A DNA stretch of 34,488 nt from Candidatus Auribacterota bacterium (lineage in GTDB: Bacteria > Auribacterota > Ancaeobacteria > Ancaeobacterales > Ancaeobacteraceae): positions 1-34,488 of the forward strand of contig JAKLEM010000017.1 in assembly GCA_022711655.1 (NCBI GenBank), written 5' to 3'. A program made the translations under genes and the position numbers. The notes under the pieces were generated by a model, which had not been told where the DNA came from, searched no databases, and saw only the letters and a list, made by a program, of their open reading frames with translations. Of this stretch, positions 7,430 through 16,662 are shown piece by piece (the stretch's first letter is position 1; each line of letters opens with the position of its first letter).

Positions 7430-7932
7430 CGGCTTAGCAGCGCGCCCGCAGTCTTCGGATCGACCAACAAGACAAGCTCCTGGGGCGTTTTTCCCGCGTT
7501 CCCGCTTATCTCGAAAACGGCTACTCCCCCTTTCGACAGATGCATTTCGTCGATCTCCCGTCCGAACAGCAGGAGGGCGATCATCTCGCCGAGATAGGGC
7601 TGATGCCCCGTCAGCATGACCGTCGCGTGATCCTCGAACAGCCTCTGCACCGATTGCAGGACGATTTCTTTGTCGCCGCCGGGGGCGAGCTCGTTATCGG
7701 TCGCGATCGTATCGACGGAAAGCCCGAATGCCTTCGCCGCCTCTTCGGCCGTCTGGCGGGCGCGTATCAGCGGGCTCGACAGGATCACCCCGGGAACGAT
7801 CCCCGCCTTCCTGAGAATGCGCGACGTCGCCTGCGCCTCTTTCGCCCCCTCAGGCACGAGCGCGCGGGAAAAGTCGCCGCCGGCGGAATGGGGCTGCGCC
7901 GTGCCGTGCCGCATAATGATCAGATGCTTCAT
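7426..7932 (-). CDS. sixA: Phosphohistidine phosphatase SixA family
   Basis: This 168-residue histidine-phosphatase-superfamily protein has the catalytic RHG triplet at 8-10 (IMRHGTA). A second active-site histidine lies in LTGHQPYLGEM (H110), along with the SSPLIRARQTAE segment (52-63) typical of SixA. The family removes phosphate from histidines of signalling or PTS-related proteins. The ATG at 7932 was chosen for its GGAGG RBS and for homology starting MKHLIIMRHG. It is a stand-alone minus-strand gene, divergent from the TMTC-like gene by 93 bp and convergent with the small peptide ORF. The physiological target is unknown. Confidence 0.92.
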   Translation of the reverse strand: MKHLIIMRHGTAQPHSAGGDFSRALVPEGAKEAQATSRILRKAGIVPGVILSSPLIRARQTAEEAAKAFGLSVDTIATDNELAPGGDKEIVLQSVQRLFEDHATVMLTGHQPYLGEMIALLLFGREIDEMHLSKGGVAVFEISGNAGKTPQELVLLVDPKTAGALLSR

Positions 7933-8025
7933 CTGTGCCTCCGGACTTTTGTCGGGATTATACCACAGCGAGGCGCCGCGAAAACAGGTGATAATCCGCA
8001 GCAGATCAGGTAAAATATCGCTATC

Positions 8026-9903
8026 ATGGACACACGACGCCTCCGCCTTGGCATCATACTCGTTCTGCTCGTCACCGCCGTCTCGTTCCTCCCGTCGCTG
8101 AAAAACGGGTTCACGAACTGGGACGACGATAAGATGCTCACCAACAACCTGCTCGTGAGGGAACTCTCCGCGCGCAACATAAAGACGATGTTCACCGAAC
8201 CTCACGTCGGGCTCTATCACCCGCTCGTCCTGATGTCGTTCGCGGCGGAACACCGTCTCTTCGGGCTGAACCCGCTGCCGTACCACATCGACAACCTCGC
8301 GCTCCACCTGATCAACACGGCGCTGGCGGCATGGCTGATCCACCTTTTGAGCGGTTCGGTGTTGGCCGCGCTAGCGGGCGCCACACTGTTCGGGATCCAC
8401 CCGCTCCACGTCGCGTCTGTGGCGTGGGTCACCGAACGTAAAGACGTGCTCTATGCGATATTCTTCCTGGGAAGCATCATTTCCTATCTGTATTACCGCC
8501 AGCGCAAACAGGACCGGCTGTATTACCTCTCGCTTGCGCTGTTCGCGCTCTCGCTCCTCTCGAAACCGATGGCGGTGACGCTGCCGGCGGTCCTTATCCT
8601 GACCGATTATCTGCGGAAGGAGACGTTCTCGGCGAAACGGATCTCCGGGTATGTCCCGTACGCGGCGCTCGCCGGCATCTTCACGATCGTTACGCTCGTC
8701 GCGCGGTCGATCGGCAAGGAGCCCGAGTACACGTTCATCGACAACGTCTTTATCGCGAACTACGCTTTCGTCTTCTACCTGGTAAAAACGGTACTGCCGG
8801 TTAAGCTGGCATGCTACTACCCGCCGCCGGCAAAAACGGGCGCGCTGCTCCCGGTTATTTTCTACTGCGCGCCGCTCGCCGTCGCCGCGCTGGCCGCGGC
8901 CGTTGCGTTCTCCGCAAGATACACGCGAAAGATCGTCTTCGGTTTTCTTTTTTACGCCGTCACGGTTTTTCCGGTCCTGCACCTCGTCTCCGGCGGGCCG
9001 ACGGTGGGCGACCATTACACCTACATACCGCTGCTCGGCATCTTCTACCTCGCGGGTGAAGGCGTTTCGCGGTTATGGGAACGGCGGCAGAAGGCGCGCG
9101 GCCTCATCGCCGCGGGCCTGGCCGTCCTTACGATAGCACTCGCCGGCGCGACATGGACGCGATGCCTGGTCTGGAAAGACGGCCTGACGCTGTGGAACGA
9201 TTTCCTGTCGAAGTACGGCGGCATGCCGAACACGTCGATCGCCTACAGCAACCGCGGAAACGCACACATGGACGCCGGGGACATCGGCAAGGCAGTCGCC
9301 GATTACGACGAGGCGGTCCGGCTCGACCCCCTCTACGCCGACGGCTACAACAACCGCGGAAACGCCTACAACATGCTCAAGGAGTACGACCGGGCGATCG
9401 CCGACTACAACCGGGTGCTCGAGATCAGGCCGGCGCACGCCGAGGCGCATTACAACCGGGGAAATTCCTATATTTACAAAGGCGATTATCAGCAGGCAAT
9501 GGCCGACTACGCGGCAGCCATACAGATAAACCCGAACTATGCCGAGGCGTACAACAACCTGGGAAATGCGCTCAGCGACACCGGCTCGCCGGAAAAATCG
9601 ATCGCGTTCTATGACGCGGCTCTCCGGATCAATCCGGGCTTCGCCGAAGCGTATGCCAACCGGGGCAACGCGCTGACGAGGATGGGGGCGTTGGGCCGGG
9701 CGATAGCGGACTACACGAACGCGATACGGTGCAACCCCCGGTATGCGGCGGCATATCTGGGAAGGGCGAACGCGCAGGCGGCCGCCGGAAAATACCGGGA
9801 AGCGCTGCGCGACATTGCCGCAGCGCAGCAGCTGGGATCCGCGGTCGATCCGGCGGTGATCGAGGAACTGCGCAGAAGGTCAACGGGACTCTCTCCCCTA
9901 TGA
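8026..9903 (+). CDS. TMTC-like membrane glycosyltransferase with C-terminal TPRs (copy 1)
   Basis: This is a 625-residue protein. Residues 1-395 form a polytopic membrane region with about ten spans, with the layout of GT-C enzymes and eukaryotic TMTC O-mannosyltransferases. An acidic motif sits in the first extracytoplasmic loop (NGFTNWDDD, 27-35), followed by YHPLVLMSF, HPLHVASVAWVTERKDVLYA and LLSKPMAVTLPAVL. From about 402 to 615 there are six TPR units with the repeated phrase YNNRGNAY. In TMTC proteins the membrane part transfers mannose from a polyprenyl phosphate donor and the TPRs bind the acceptor protein. Its stop overlaps the next start (ATGA), so it is coupled to the GT39-like gene. 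It is a paralogue of the gene at 14721. Transferase activity is inferred from architecture only. Confidence 0.85.
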   Translation: MDTRRLRLGIILVLLVTAVSFLPSLKNGFTNWDDDKMLTNNLLVRELSARNIKTMFTEPHVGLYHPLVLMSFAAEHRLFGLNPLPYHIDNLALHLINTALAAWLIHLLSGSVLAALAGATLFGIHPLHVASVAWVTERKDVLYAIFFLGSIISYLYYRQRKQDRLYYLSLALFALSLLSKPMAVTLPAVLILTDYLRKETFSAKRISGYVPYAALAGIFTIVTLVARSIGKEPEYTFIDNVFIANYAFVFYLVKTVLPVKLACYYPPPAKTGALLPVIFYCAPLAVAALAAAVAFSARYTRKIVFGFLFYAVTVFPVLHLVSGGPTVGDHYTYIPLLGIFYLAGEGVSRLWERRQKARGLIAAGLAVLTIALAGATWTRCLVWKDGLTLWNDFLSKYGGMPNTSIAYSNRGNAHMDAGDIGKAVADYDEAVRLDPLYADGYNNRGNAYNMLKEYDRAIADYNRVLEIRPAHAEAHYNRGNSYIYKGDYQQAMADYAAAIQINPNYAEAYNNLGNALSDTGSPEKSIAFYDAALRINPGFAEAYANRGNALTRMGALGRAIADYTNAIRCNPRYAAAYLGRANAQAAAGKYREALRDIAAAQQLGSAVDPAVIEELRRRSTGLSPL

Positions 9904-11390
9904 GACATCACCGTATAGATCGTTCCCGCCTTGTTTTCTTCGCGCTCATACCAGCCGCTTTGTTCGGCATTACCGCAGTGTTCTACGGCCGGCTCACGGG
10001 AGACGAGGGGTGGTACGTCCTCGCCGCTACGGACGTCATGCAAGGCAAGCTGCCCTATCGTGATTTTCTGTTCACCCAGATGCCGCTTCTCCCCTATTTC
10101 TACGGCACACTCATGACCATATTAGGGAAAGGCATGTTCGCCGGCCGTTTGATCTCCTTCACCATCAGCATGGCAAGCGTCGCAATGCTACTGCAGATAT
10201 GCAGGCGCGAAGGGGGGATCAACGCCGCAGGCGTAGCAGCCCTCCTGCTGGGAATGAATCTGAGCTATGTCTTTCACACCTGCGCCGTCAAGACCCAATC
10301 ACTTACCGTTTTTTTGGTCACCGCAAGCCTATTCGCTCTTCGCCCCCGGCAGCTATCGAGGACAAGGGACATGCTAAGCCTTTTTCTGATGACACTGGCG
10401 TTCCTAACAAGACTTTCCGTCATCCCATGCCTTCTCGCGCTCATCATATACCTCTTTCAGCGCTATCGACCTCGTCTCGCGTGTTTCGCGAAAATATGTG
10501 CGGCGCCGGCCTTGTGCGCCGGTCTGGTCATCGCGTTCTTCTACGCCAACGGCAACATGATCTTCGGCGTCATCACGTTCCACTCGGAGTATTACAGCAA
10601 CCCGGCATTGTCTATGAGCAGCATGCATACGTTTCTCAACAGATTCTTCCTTGACCAGTATCCGATCATTATCGCGTTCATCGTCTCCTGCGTCCTATTT
10701 GCATTACGTCTCGTCAGGAATAATGGATCGACGTTTCTTTCCGGCGGATCAGATGCCTACGCGTGGATGCTCATCGTTTCCTATGCCGCCGCAACCGCGA
10801 TCCATGTGACACGACCAATATCCTACGCGTGTTATCAGATCTCCATCATACCGTTCGTCATCCTGTTCGCCTCGCTGGCTCTCGGCGATTATCTGGATCA
10901 TACGTCAGGAGCGACGAGACGCGCCGTCTACACAGCCATTTTCTTCTCATGTCTTGCCGGAATGCCGCTGCAAGAATACGACGTTTCTCTGAAAGGCGAC
11001 GGAACGCTTCGTAAAACCATCGAGGCATCAAGAGCGATCAGGGAACTTTCAGCAGAAGGCGACCGCATCCTGACGTTCGCCACAGAGCTTGCCGTCGAAA
11101 GCCGCCTCGTCAGCCTTCCCGGATACGAACTCAGCGAGTTCGCGTACTTTCCTGTCATGAGAGACGAAGTCGCCGCCAAACTCCACGTCGTCGACCAAAA
11201 ACAGCTCTACGAGGATCTTCGGGAGAAAAATGCGCGCATTTTGTGCCTGACTCCTCGGGATTTTGCCATCATGGCCGGCAACGATATCGAAAGACTCGCG
11301 CGGATAATCCGATTAAACTATGTTGTGCGGCGAGAAATCCCCCTTTATGGACAATTTCGCCAAACTCTCACCATATACACCGCGCGATGA
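9900..11390 (+). CDS. GT39/PMT-like integral membrane glycosyltransferase
   Basis: This 496-residue protein begins with one transmembrane helix, then GDEGWY (34-39), the acidic first-loop motif of GT-C transferases. The segment LPYRDFLFTQMPLLPYFYG follows, characteristic of the PMT/ArnT-like (glycosyltransferase 39) group. About ten hydrophobic spans follow (to about 390), then a soluble C-terminal domain of about 110 residues. Such enzymes move a sugar from a polyprenyl-phosphate carrier to a protein, lipid A or glycan on the periplasmic side. The ATG at 9900 was chosen because of its 4-bp overlap with the previous stop; upstream in-frame sequence is antiframe to the TPR gene. The acceptor and sugar are unknown. 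Base composition looks somewhat more AT-rich than the flanking genes. Confidence 0.83.
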   Translation: MRHHRIDRSRLVFFALIPAALFGITAVFYGRLTGDEGWYVLAATDVMQGKLPYRDFLFTQMPLLPYFYGTLMTILGKGMFAGRLISFTISMASVAMLLQICRREGGINAAGVAALLLGMNLSYVFHTCAVKTQSLTVFLVTASLFALRPRQLSRTRDMLSLFLMTLAFLTRLSVIPCLLALIIYLFQRYRPRLACFAKICAAPALCAGLVIAFFYANGNMIFGVITFHSEYYSNPALSMSSMHTFLNRFFLDQYPIIIAFIVSCVLFALRLVRNNGSTFLSGGSDAYAWMLIVSYAAATAIHVTRPISYACYQISIIPFVILFASLALGDYLDHTSGATRRAVYTAIFFSCLAGMPLQEYDVSLKGDGTLRKTIEASRAIRELSAEGDRILTFATELAVESRLVSLPGYELSEFAYFPVMRDEVAAKLHVVDQKQLYEDLREKNARILCLTPRDFAIMAGNDIERLARIIRLNYVVRREIPLYGQFRQTLTIYTAR

Positions 11391-11412
11391 TCCGCGGGGC
11401 TGAAGAGAAGTT

Positions 11413-13776
11413 ATGAGAAGAATATTACTCATACTGCTGATCCTTGTCGGCGCCTACTACGCAAAAGCGATCGTCGCCCCCCCGGCACAGATGATCGGCT
11501 GGGAGCAAAGCGACACCCGCGAGCAGTACTTTCAGTGGCGGCAGTACGGGTTCGGCGAACTGAGGGCCGGACGGCTTCCTTTCTGGAACAGATACGCATA
11601 CTGCGGAACGCCGTTCATGGCGAACGTGCAAACGGCGCTCTTCTATCCTCCGAACGCCATCTTCCTCGTTATGAAAACGGCCCGGGCGATCAACTGGAGC
11701 TTCATCATCCATGCGCTGATCGCGGCAGCCGGCATCGCGCTTTTCCTGCGCCGATTGGGGGTGCCCGGGATCGGACAGCTCTGCGGCGGGATCACCTTCG
11801 TCTTTTCGGCTCCGTTCATCTGCCAGGTCGCGGTCGGCCACCTCACCCTGATCAACACGATAGCATGGACGGGGTTCATCTTCTGGGCCGTCCTGTGTGC
11901 ATCCGAACGGCCTTCAGTGGGCAGAGCCGTAACGATCGCCGTGTTCGCCGCCCTCGCGCTCCTGGCAGGCAACACGCATAATTTCTTCTACCTGACGATC
12001 GCCGGCGGCCTCTATACGATCTTTCTCGCCGCACGGAAGATGAGCGAACAGCGGCCGAGCAACCCCACGCCGCTGTTGCTTTGTTTCGGCGGAGGAATGG
12101 CGCTGGCAGCGGGCATGTGCGCCTTCCAACTGCTCCCGGCACTGGAGCTCGGATCGCATTCTGCCCGCCAGGGGGCGACCTATGAATTCTGCGCGACGTT
12201 CTCTTTCACGCCCGAAAGCATCCTCACATTCCTGATGCCTGAATTCTACGGCAATACGTTCCACACCCCGTACTGGGGGCGCTTCTCTTCATGGGAACTC
12301 TGCGCGTATTGCGGGACCGTTTCCTTCATTCTCGCGCTCGCCGCTTTCACCGGGCTGAAGGATAACACGCGGCGAGCGACGGTGATCTTCTTCGGCGGAG
12401 CCGCAGCCCTATCCTTCATACTCGCGCTCGGCGGCTACACGCCGCTGTTCAGGCTCTTATATAATTATGTCCCCGGCTTCAACCTCTTCAGGGGCAACTC
12501 AAAATTCATCTTCCTCACAGCGTTCTCGCTATCCGTCCTGAGCGGCATCGGTGCCGGCCGGCTTTTCTCTCCCTCGGAAGAAGATGCGGCAATACACGCA
12601 CATCGCACCCGGCTCGCCCTGGTTACCGCCGTCTTCATCATCGCCGCCGGGAGCGTCTTCGCACTGTGCCGATTGAACGGCTACGCGCTCTGGGAGCGCT
12701 TCTTCATGTTCATCCACAACCTCCCGTTCAACCTCCATCAGTTTCCCCGGCTCGCAGAAAGATCATCGATGGGCGTCTCGTACGGGGAGGCGTTTTTGCA
12801 GTTCATCCGCTGCGCGGTCTTGGCGGCGGCATTCTGCGGTATTTTCTGGATACGGAGTACGCGAACCCGGACATACGTACTGATCCCGCTCATTCTGATC
12901 GATCTATGGAGTTTCGGGCTCAAATATATGTTCCTGAACGACAGCGGAACGATCGGGATCGAACGGGGGCCGCTCGCCTACCTTTCCAAGGAGGCAAAAC
13001 CGTTCCGAGCGCTGACGCCCGGCCTGCCTCGCAACTTCTCAATGGTCAACCTGGTCGAGAACGCGGAAGGGTACGATCCGATCGTTTTGCGGGATTACTA
13101 CGAATACGCCGCTTTTTCTCAGGGCGCAGGCGCTTCCGATCTCGCAATACTGCTCCAGTCGACGGTCCCTCTTTTTACGTTCAACAAGTTCACCGATCTG
13201 CTGAACGCAAAATATCTCCTCTTGCCTGCCGGCATCCCTTTCCAGGCGAACCCTGCCTTCATAGAGGAGGCATACCGGGATGACGGCAACGTGCTCCTGC
13301 GCTTCAAAAACGCAGGCGACCGCTTCCTGTTCGTTAACGACGTCAGGGTTGTGCCGCGCAAAGAGACGCTTGCGACGATGGCATCATCGTCATTCAACCC
13401 TTTCCGGTCGGCGTGCGTCGACGAAGAGCCGCCCTTTCAACTGACAGCGGGCACAACGCCGACAGCGCAGCTCTCGCTGCGATCATACGCGTCCGAAACG
13501 ATCTCTCTCGATATACGGGCGGAAACCGACGGGCTGCTCGTCCTGCTTGACGCCTATTATCCGGCATGGAAGACGACGGTGGACGGTGTCAGTCAAAAAA
13601 CATACCGGACCGACTTCCTCTTCCGCGGCGTCTTTCTCCGCGCGGGGTCGCACCGTATTGAGATGCGCTACGTGCCGGACTCGTTCCGAAAAGGGCTGGC
13701 GGTCAGCGGCGCCAGCATACTTCTCGCGTGCGCAGCGGCGCTCGTTCGGATGGCAAGACGGAAACAGCGAAGATAA
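11413..13776 (+). CDS. YfhO-like polytopic membrane protein (GT-C-type)
   Basis: This 787-residue protein resembles the YfhO family: an N-terminal helix, then QSDTREQYFQWRQYGFGELR with PFWNRYAYCGTPFMAN. About a dozen membrane spans run to about residue 500. A soluble C-terminal domain ends with the family hallmark DAYYPAWKTTVDG (about 715-727) and a final membrane helix. YfhO-type proteins are needed to glycosylate lipoteichoic acid or extracellular polymers in Firmicutes and are common in exopolysaccharide islands elsewhere. It starts 22 bp after the GT39-like gene with a purine-rich RBS (AAGAGAAG) and is co-oriented, so it is likely co-transcribed with it. The acceptor is unknown. Confidence 0.85.
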   Translation: MRRILLILLILVGAYYAKAIVAPPAQMIGWEQSDTREQYFQWRQYGFGELRAGRLPFWNRYAYCGTPFMANVQTALFYPPNAIFLVMKTARAINWSFIIHALIAAAGIALFLRRLGVPGIGQLCGGITFVFSAPFICQVAVGHLTLINTIAWTGFIFWAVLCASERPSVGRAVTIAVFAALALLAGNTHNFFYLTIAGGLYTIFLAARKMSEQRPSNPTPLLLCFGGGMALAAGMCAFQLLPALELGSHSARQGATYEFCATFSFTPESILTFLMPEFYGNTFHTPYWGRFSSWELCAYCGTVSFILALAAFTGLKDNTRRATVIFFGGAAALSFILALGGYTPLFRLLYNYVPGFNLFRGNSKFIFLTAFSLSVLSGIGAGRLFSPSEEDAAIHAHRTRLALVTAVFIIAAGSVFALCRLNGYALWERFFMFIHNLPFNLHQFPRLAERSSMGVSYGEAFLQFIRCAVLAAAFCGIFWIRSTRTRTYVLIPLILIDLWSFGLKYMFLNDSGTIGIERGPLAYLSKEAKPFRALTPGLPRNFSMVNLVENAEGYDPIVLRDYYEYAAFSQGAGASDLAILLQSTVPLFTFNKFTDLLNAKYLLLPAGIPFQANPAFIEEAYRDDGNVLLRFKNAGDRFLFVNDVRVVPRKETLATMASSSFNPFRSACVDEEPPFQLTAGTTPTAQLSLRSYASETISLDIRAETDGLLVLLDAYYPAWKTTVDGVSQKTYRTDFLFRGVFLRAGSHRIEMRYVPDSFRKGLAVSGASILLACAAALVRMARRKQRR

Positions 13777-13780
13777 AATA

Positions 13781-14485
13781 TCAGGTGCGCAAAAACCTGA
13801 TCTTGAGGATCATAAGAAAGGTATGAATTGTTTTCCCGAGGCGATTCAATTTGGACTGGCCTTTTCTCCTCTCGACGAAAACGATAGGAACCTCGCTGAT
13901 AACGCACCCGCGCCGCGCGCATGCGTAAAGCATCTCTTCCAGGACCGAAATATCTTCTGAAACGATCGAATCAAGTCCGATCTTTTCGAGCGCACGCCTC
14001 GTGTAACAGCGGAAACCGGATGTCCAATCCCTGACATCGCGCCCCATCACCGCACGGACGTACAGGTTTGCAAACAGCGTCGTATACCTCCGGATAAAGC
14101 TCCTGCGAACCTGCATGCCTCCCGGTATCATCCTCGACCCGATAACGACGTCGGACCGGAACGACTCCTGTATCATAGCCGGGATAAACCGCGGGTTGTG
14201 GGAAAAATCCCCGTCCATCCCTATGATAAGATCGGCCCCAATGCGCATGGCCTCCTTGAAGCCGTCCACGCAGGCACTTCCATAACCTCTCTTGTCTTTT
14301 CTTTCCAGGATATGGACCTGTGGGTTATCCGCGGATATTTCCTCGACGATCTTCTCCGTATCATCGGGAGAATTGTCATCAACGATGAGGATGTGGGTAT
14401 CGGGGACACGCCGCAGGATCCTGTTGATCAGGCGGCGGATATTTTCCTTTTCGTTGTATGTCGGGATAACGACGACTGTCTTCAT
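13781..14485 (-). CDS. Polyprenol-phosphate mannose synthase-like glycosyltransferase (GT2)
   Basis: This 234-residue soluble GT-A protein begins MKTVVVIPTYNEKENI. It has VDDNSPDDT (nucleotide pocket), GMDGDFSHNP (the DxD-like motif with the S-H-x-P of DPM1-type enzymes), and TSGFRCY. It matches the short DPM1 class that lacks C-terminal membrane helices. The reaction would be GDP-mannose (or another NDP-sugar) plus polyprenyl phosphate giving polyprenyl-phosphate-sugar, the donor used by GT-C enzymes such as those encoded on both sides. It is read opposite to its neighbours, ending 4 bp from the YfhO-like stop. The ATG at 14485 was chosen by homology, with GGAG upstream. Confidence 0.88.
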   Translation of the reverse strand: MKTVVVIPTYNEKENIRRLINRILRRVPDTHILIVDDNSPDDTEKIVEEISADNPQVHILERKDKRGYGSACVDGFKEAMRIGADLIIGMDGDFSHNPRFIPAMIQESFRSDVVIGSRMIPGGMQVRRSFIRRYTTLFANLYVRAVMGRDVRDWTSGFRCYTRRALEKIGLDSIVSEDISVLEEMLYACARRGCVISEVPIVFVERRKGQSKLNRLGKTIHTFLMILKIRFLRT

Positions 14486-14640
14486 GCAATCTCCGCTCCG
14501 GTTTACGCCATGTAATGATGCCATCAAAAGAAAGCTCTGTAAACAAGGATCCGGCTTATGCCTCCAAAAGCGACGATGTGCCTTGTCGCCGTGTCAGGAC
14601 AAGCTGCGTGGATTTCATATTTACCCGCGGACAATTGGCA

Positions 14641-14668
14641 TTACAGAAGCGCCGCCGCGTGATATAGT
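14641..14668 (+). promoter_or_regulatory. Possible promoter for the second TMTC-like gene
   Basis: Within the 235-bp gap between the divergent GT2 and TMTC-like genes, TTACAG (14641-14646) and TATAGT (14663-14668) are 16 bp apart. The -35 match is poor, so this is only a candidate. The rest of the gap shows no ORF, repeat or hairpin I can support. Confidence 0.25.
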
Positions 14669-14720
14669 TCATTAACACACTCACGATCACCACATCGGAT
14701 AACGTTTACAGCGAGGCGGT

Positions 14721-16619
14721 ATGCGCCGGAACAGTATTATTGTCGGATTGATCCTATGCGCCGCCATCGTCACCTGCGTTGCCTTCTCCCCGTCACTGCA
14801 GAACGGCTTCACCAACTGCGACGACCATGACTACGTCACCCAAAACCAGACTATAACCGAACTGTCGCTGAAAAACATCAAGACGATCTTCACCACGACA
14901 TCCGTCTTCTACATCTACCACCCGCTGGTCCTGCTCTCATACGCCGTCGAGCACCACTTCGTGGGGTTGAAGCCGTTCCTGTACCACCTGGACAACCTCA
15001 TCCTGCACCTGATAAACGTGTCGCTCGTCTTCCTGCTGATCTTCATGCTGGACCGCAACGCCGCTGTCGCGTTCTTTGTCGCCCTTCTCTTCGGCATCCA
15101 CCCCCTCCGCGTCGAATCGGTGGCGTGGGTCACGGAGCGGAAAGACGTCCTCTACGCCGCCTTCTACCTGGGTTCGCTGATCTGTTACCTCCGCTACGCC
15201 GCTGACGCAGCCCGTCGGAAATATTACGGTTGGTCGCTCTGTCTTTTCATCATCTCGCTCCTCTCGAAGCCGATGGCCGTCACGCTCCCCGCCGTCCTGG
15301 TCCTGCTTGACTACCTCAACAAAAGGAAGATCGACCGGCGGGCGATCGTCGAAAAGATCCCATTCTTCGCGCTCTCGCTGATCTTCAGCTTCGTCAATAT
15401 GTCGTCCCACTATCCGGCAGACGAGGCGCGGGTGGAGGCGGGCTTCACCATGACGCATAAGATCCTCAACGGCTTTCACGGCGTCTTGTTCCATATCGGC
15501 AAACTGCTGGCGCCCGTAAACCTCTGCTGCCTCTATCAGCATCCGAAGAATTTCGTCGCGGAAATCCCGATCATCTACTGGCTGTCTCCCGTCATCGTCG
15601 CCGCGCTGTGTATCGCCTTCCTTGCCTCCGCGCGGTATTCGCGAAAAGGGCTGTTCGGCTTTCTGTTCTTCCTGGTCACGATCCTTCCGGTCCTCCAGTT
15701 TCTGCCGGTCGGCGGGAAATCGACCCCCGCCGACCGTTTCACCTATCTCCCCGCGGTCGGGCTCTTTTACCTCGCCGGCGAGTTCCTGTACTGGCTGGGG
15801 TGGGAAAAGTTCAAGGATCTCAAGCCGGTCCGGATCGGGGTCATCGCCGTTTTCGCCGCCGTCGTTGCCGTTTTCAGTTTTCACACCTACGCGATGTGCG
15901 GCGTCTGGAAAGACAGCGTCACCCTCTGGACGAATGTCCTGAAATACTACCCGGACAACCTGGTATCCTTGTCTAACCGCGGCGGCGGCTACATCGACCG
16001 GCGCGATTTCGACAATGCGGTCAAAGACCTCAGCGAAGCGATCCGGATCGAGCCGCGTTATTTCCTGCCGTACGTCAACCGGGGGATGGCGTTCGCCGCA
16101 AAAGGCGATATTGACCGTTCCATTGCCGATCACACGCAGGCGATACAGCTCAACCCGCGGTTCGCCCCCGCATACTACAACCGGGGCAACATGTACGCGT
16201 TCTTAAAACAATTCGATAAAGCCATAGCCGACTACACCGCGGCGATCGAACGGCAACCGCTGTATGCCGCCGCCTACAACAACCGGGGAAGCGCCTACAA
16301 CGATACCGGCGATACCGGGAAGGCGCTCGCCGATTACTCCGAGGCGGTCCGGATCGAGCCGCGCTACGGACAGGCGTTCTCTAACAGGGGGAACGTGCGA
16401 TCGCGGCGGGGCGATCTCGACCTCGCGATCGAGGATTACTCGAGGGCGATCGCGCTCGACCCCCGCAACCTGGACGCCTATCTCGGCCGCGCCGCGGCGT
16501 ACGCGCGCAAAGGCGACTACACGATGGCATGGCAGGACATCGATCGCATCCGCGAGCAGGGATATACCGTAGACCCGGCATTCATCGAAGAGCTGCGGCG
16601 CGTGTCGGGCCGGCGGTAA
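14721..16619 (+). CDS. TMTC-like membrane glycosyltransferase with C-terminal TPRs (copy 2)
   Basis: This 632-residue protein has the same architecture as the gene at 8026. A polytopic region (1-405) carries NGFTNCDDHDY (28-38), YHPLVLLSYAVEHHF, HPLRVESVAWVTERKDVLYA and LLSKPMAVTLPAVLVLLDYL. Six TPR units follow (about 413-612) with YYNRGNMY-type phrases, and the end VDPAFIEELRR is shared with copy 1. The first-loop acidic cluster is DDHD here versus DDD in copy 1, and the loop regions differ, suggesting divergent donor or acceptor use. GCGAGGCG precedes the ATG. It is likely a periplasm-facing transferase acting on protein or glycan; the function is inferred. Confidence 0.85.
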   Translation: MRRNSIIVGLILCAAIVTCVAFSPSLQNGFTNCDDHDYVTQNQTITELSLKNIKTIFTTTSVFYIYHPLVLLSYAVEHHFVGLKPFLYHLDNLILHLINVSLVFLLIFMLDRNAAVAFFVALLFGIHPLRVESVAWVTERKDVLYAAFYLGSLICYLRYAADAARRKYYGWSLCLFIISLLSKPMAVTLPAVLVLLDYLNKRKIDRRAIVEKIPFFALSLIFSFVNMSSHYPADEARVEAGFTMTHKILNGFHGVLFHIGKLLAPVNLCCLYQHPKNFVAEIPIIYWLSPVIVAALCIAFLASARYSRKGLFGFLFFLVTILPVLQFLPVGGKSTPADRFTYLPAVGLFYLAGEFLYWLGWEKFKDLKPVRIGVIAVFAAVVAVFSFHTYAMCGVWKDSVTLWTNVLKYYPDNLVSLSNRGGGYIDRRDFDNAVKDLSEAIRIEPRYFLPYVNRGMAFAAKGDIDRSIADHTQAIQLNPRFAPAYYNRGNMYAFLKQFDKAIADYTAAIERQPLYAAAYNNRGSAYNDTGDTGKALADYSEAVRIEPRYGQAFSNRGNVRSRRGDLDLAIEDYSRAIALDPRNLDAYLGRAAAYARKGDYTMAWQDIDRIREQGYTVDPAFIEELRRVSGRR

Positions 16620-16662
16620 TTTCTTCAACCGCCTCACGGCGATTATGTGCTATCATCTCCGC

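Noticed and set aside
9240-9780. Regularly spaced repeats (AACCGCGGAAA-type words) in the first TMTC-like gene
   Set aside because: They are in-frame TPR codons with about 102-bp periodicity, not a CRISPR array or DNA-level tandem repeat.
13780-13801. Hairpin ATCAGGT / ACCTGAT at the end of the YfhO-like gene
   Set aside because: Only a 7-bp stem with no U-tract, and it lies in the coding end of the convergent GT2 gene; too weak to call a terminator.
14937-16133. Long open frame (about 398 codons) antisense to the second TMTC-like gene
   Set aside because: It is a mirror of GC-rich codons, with a charged low-complexity translation and no motif, while the sense strand has a clear membrane/TPR protein.
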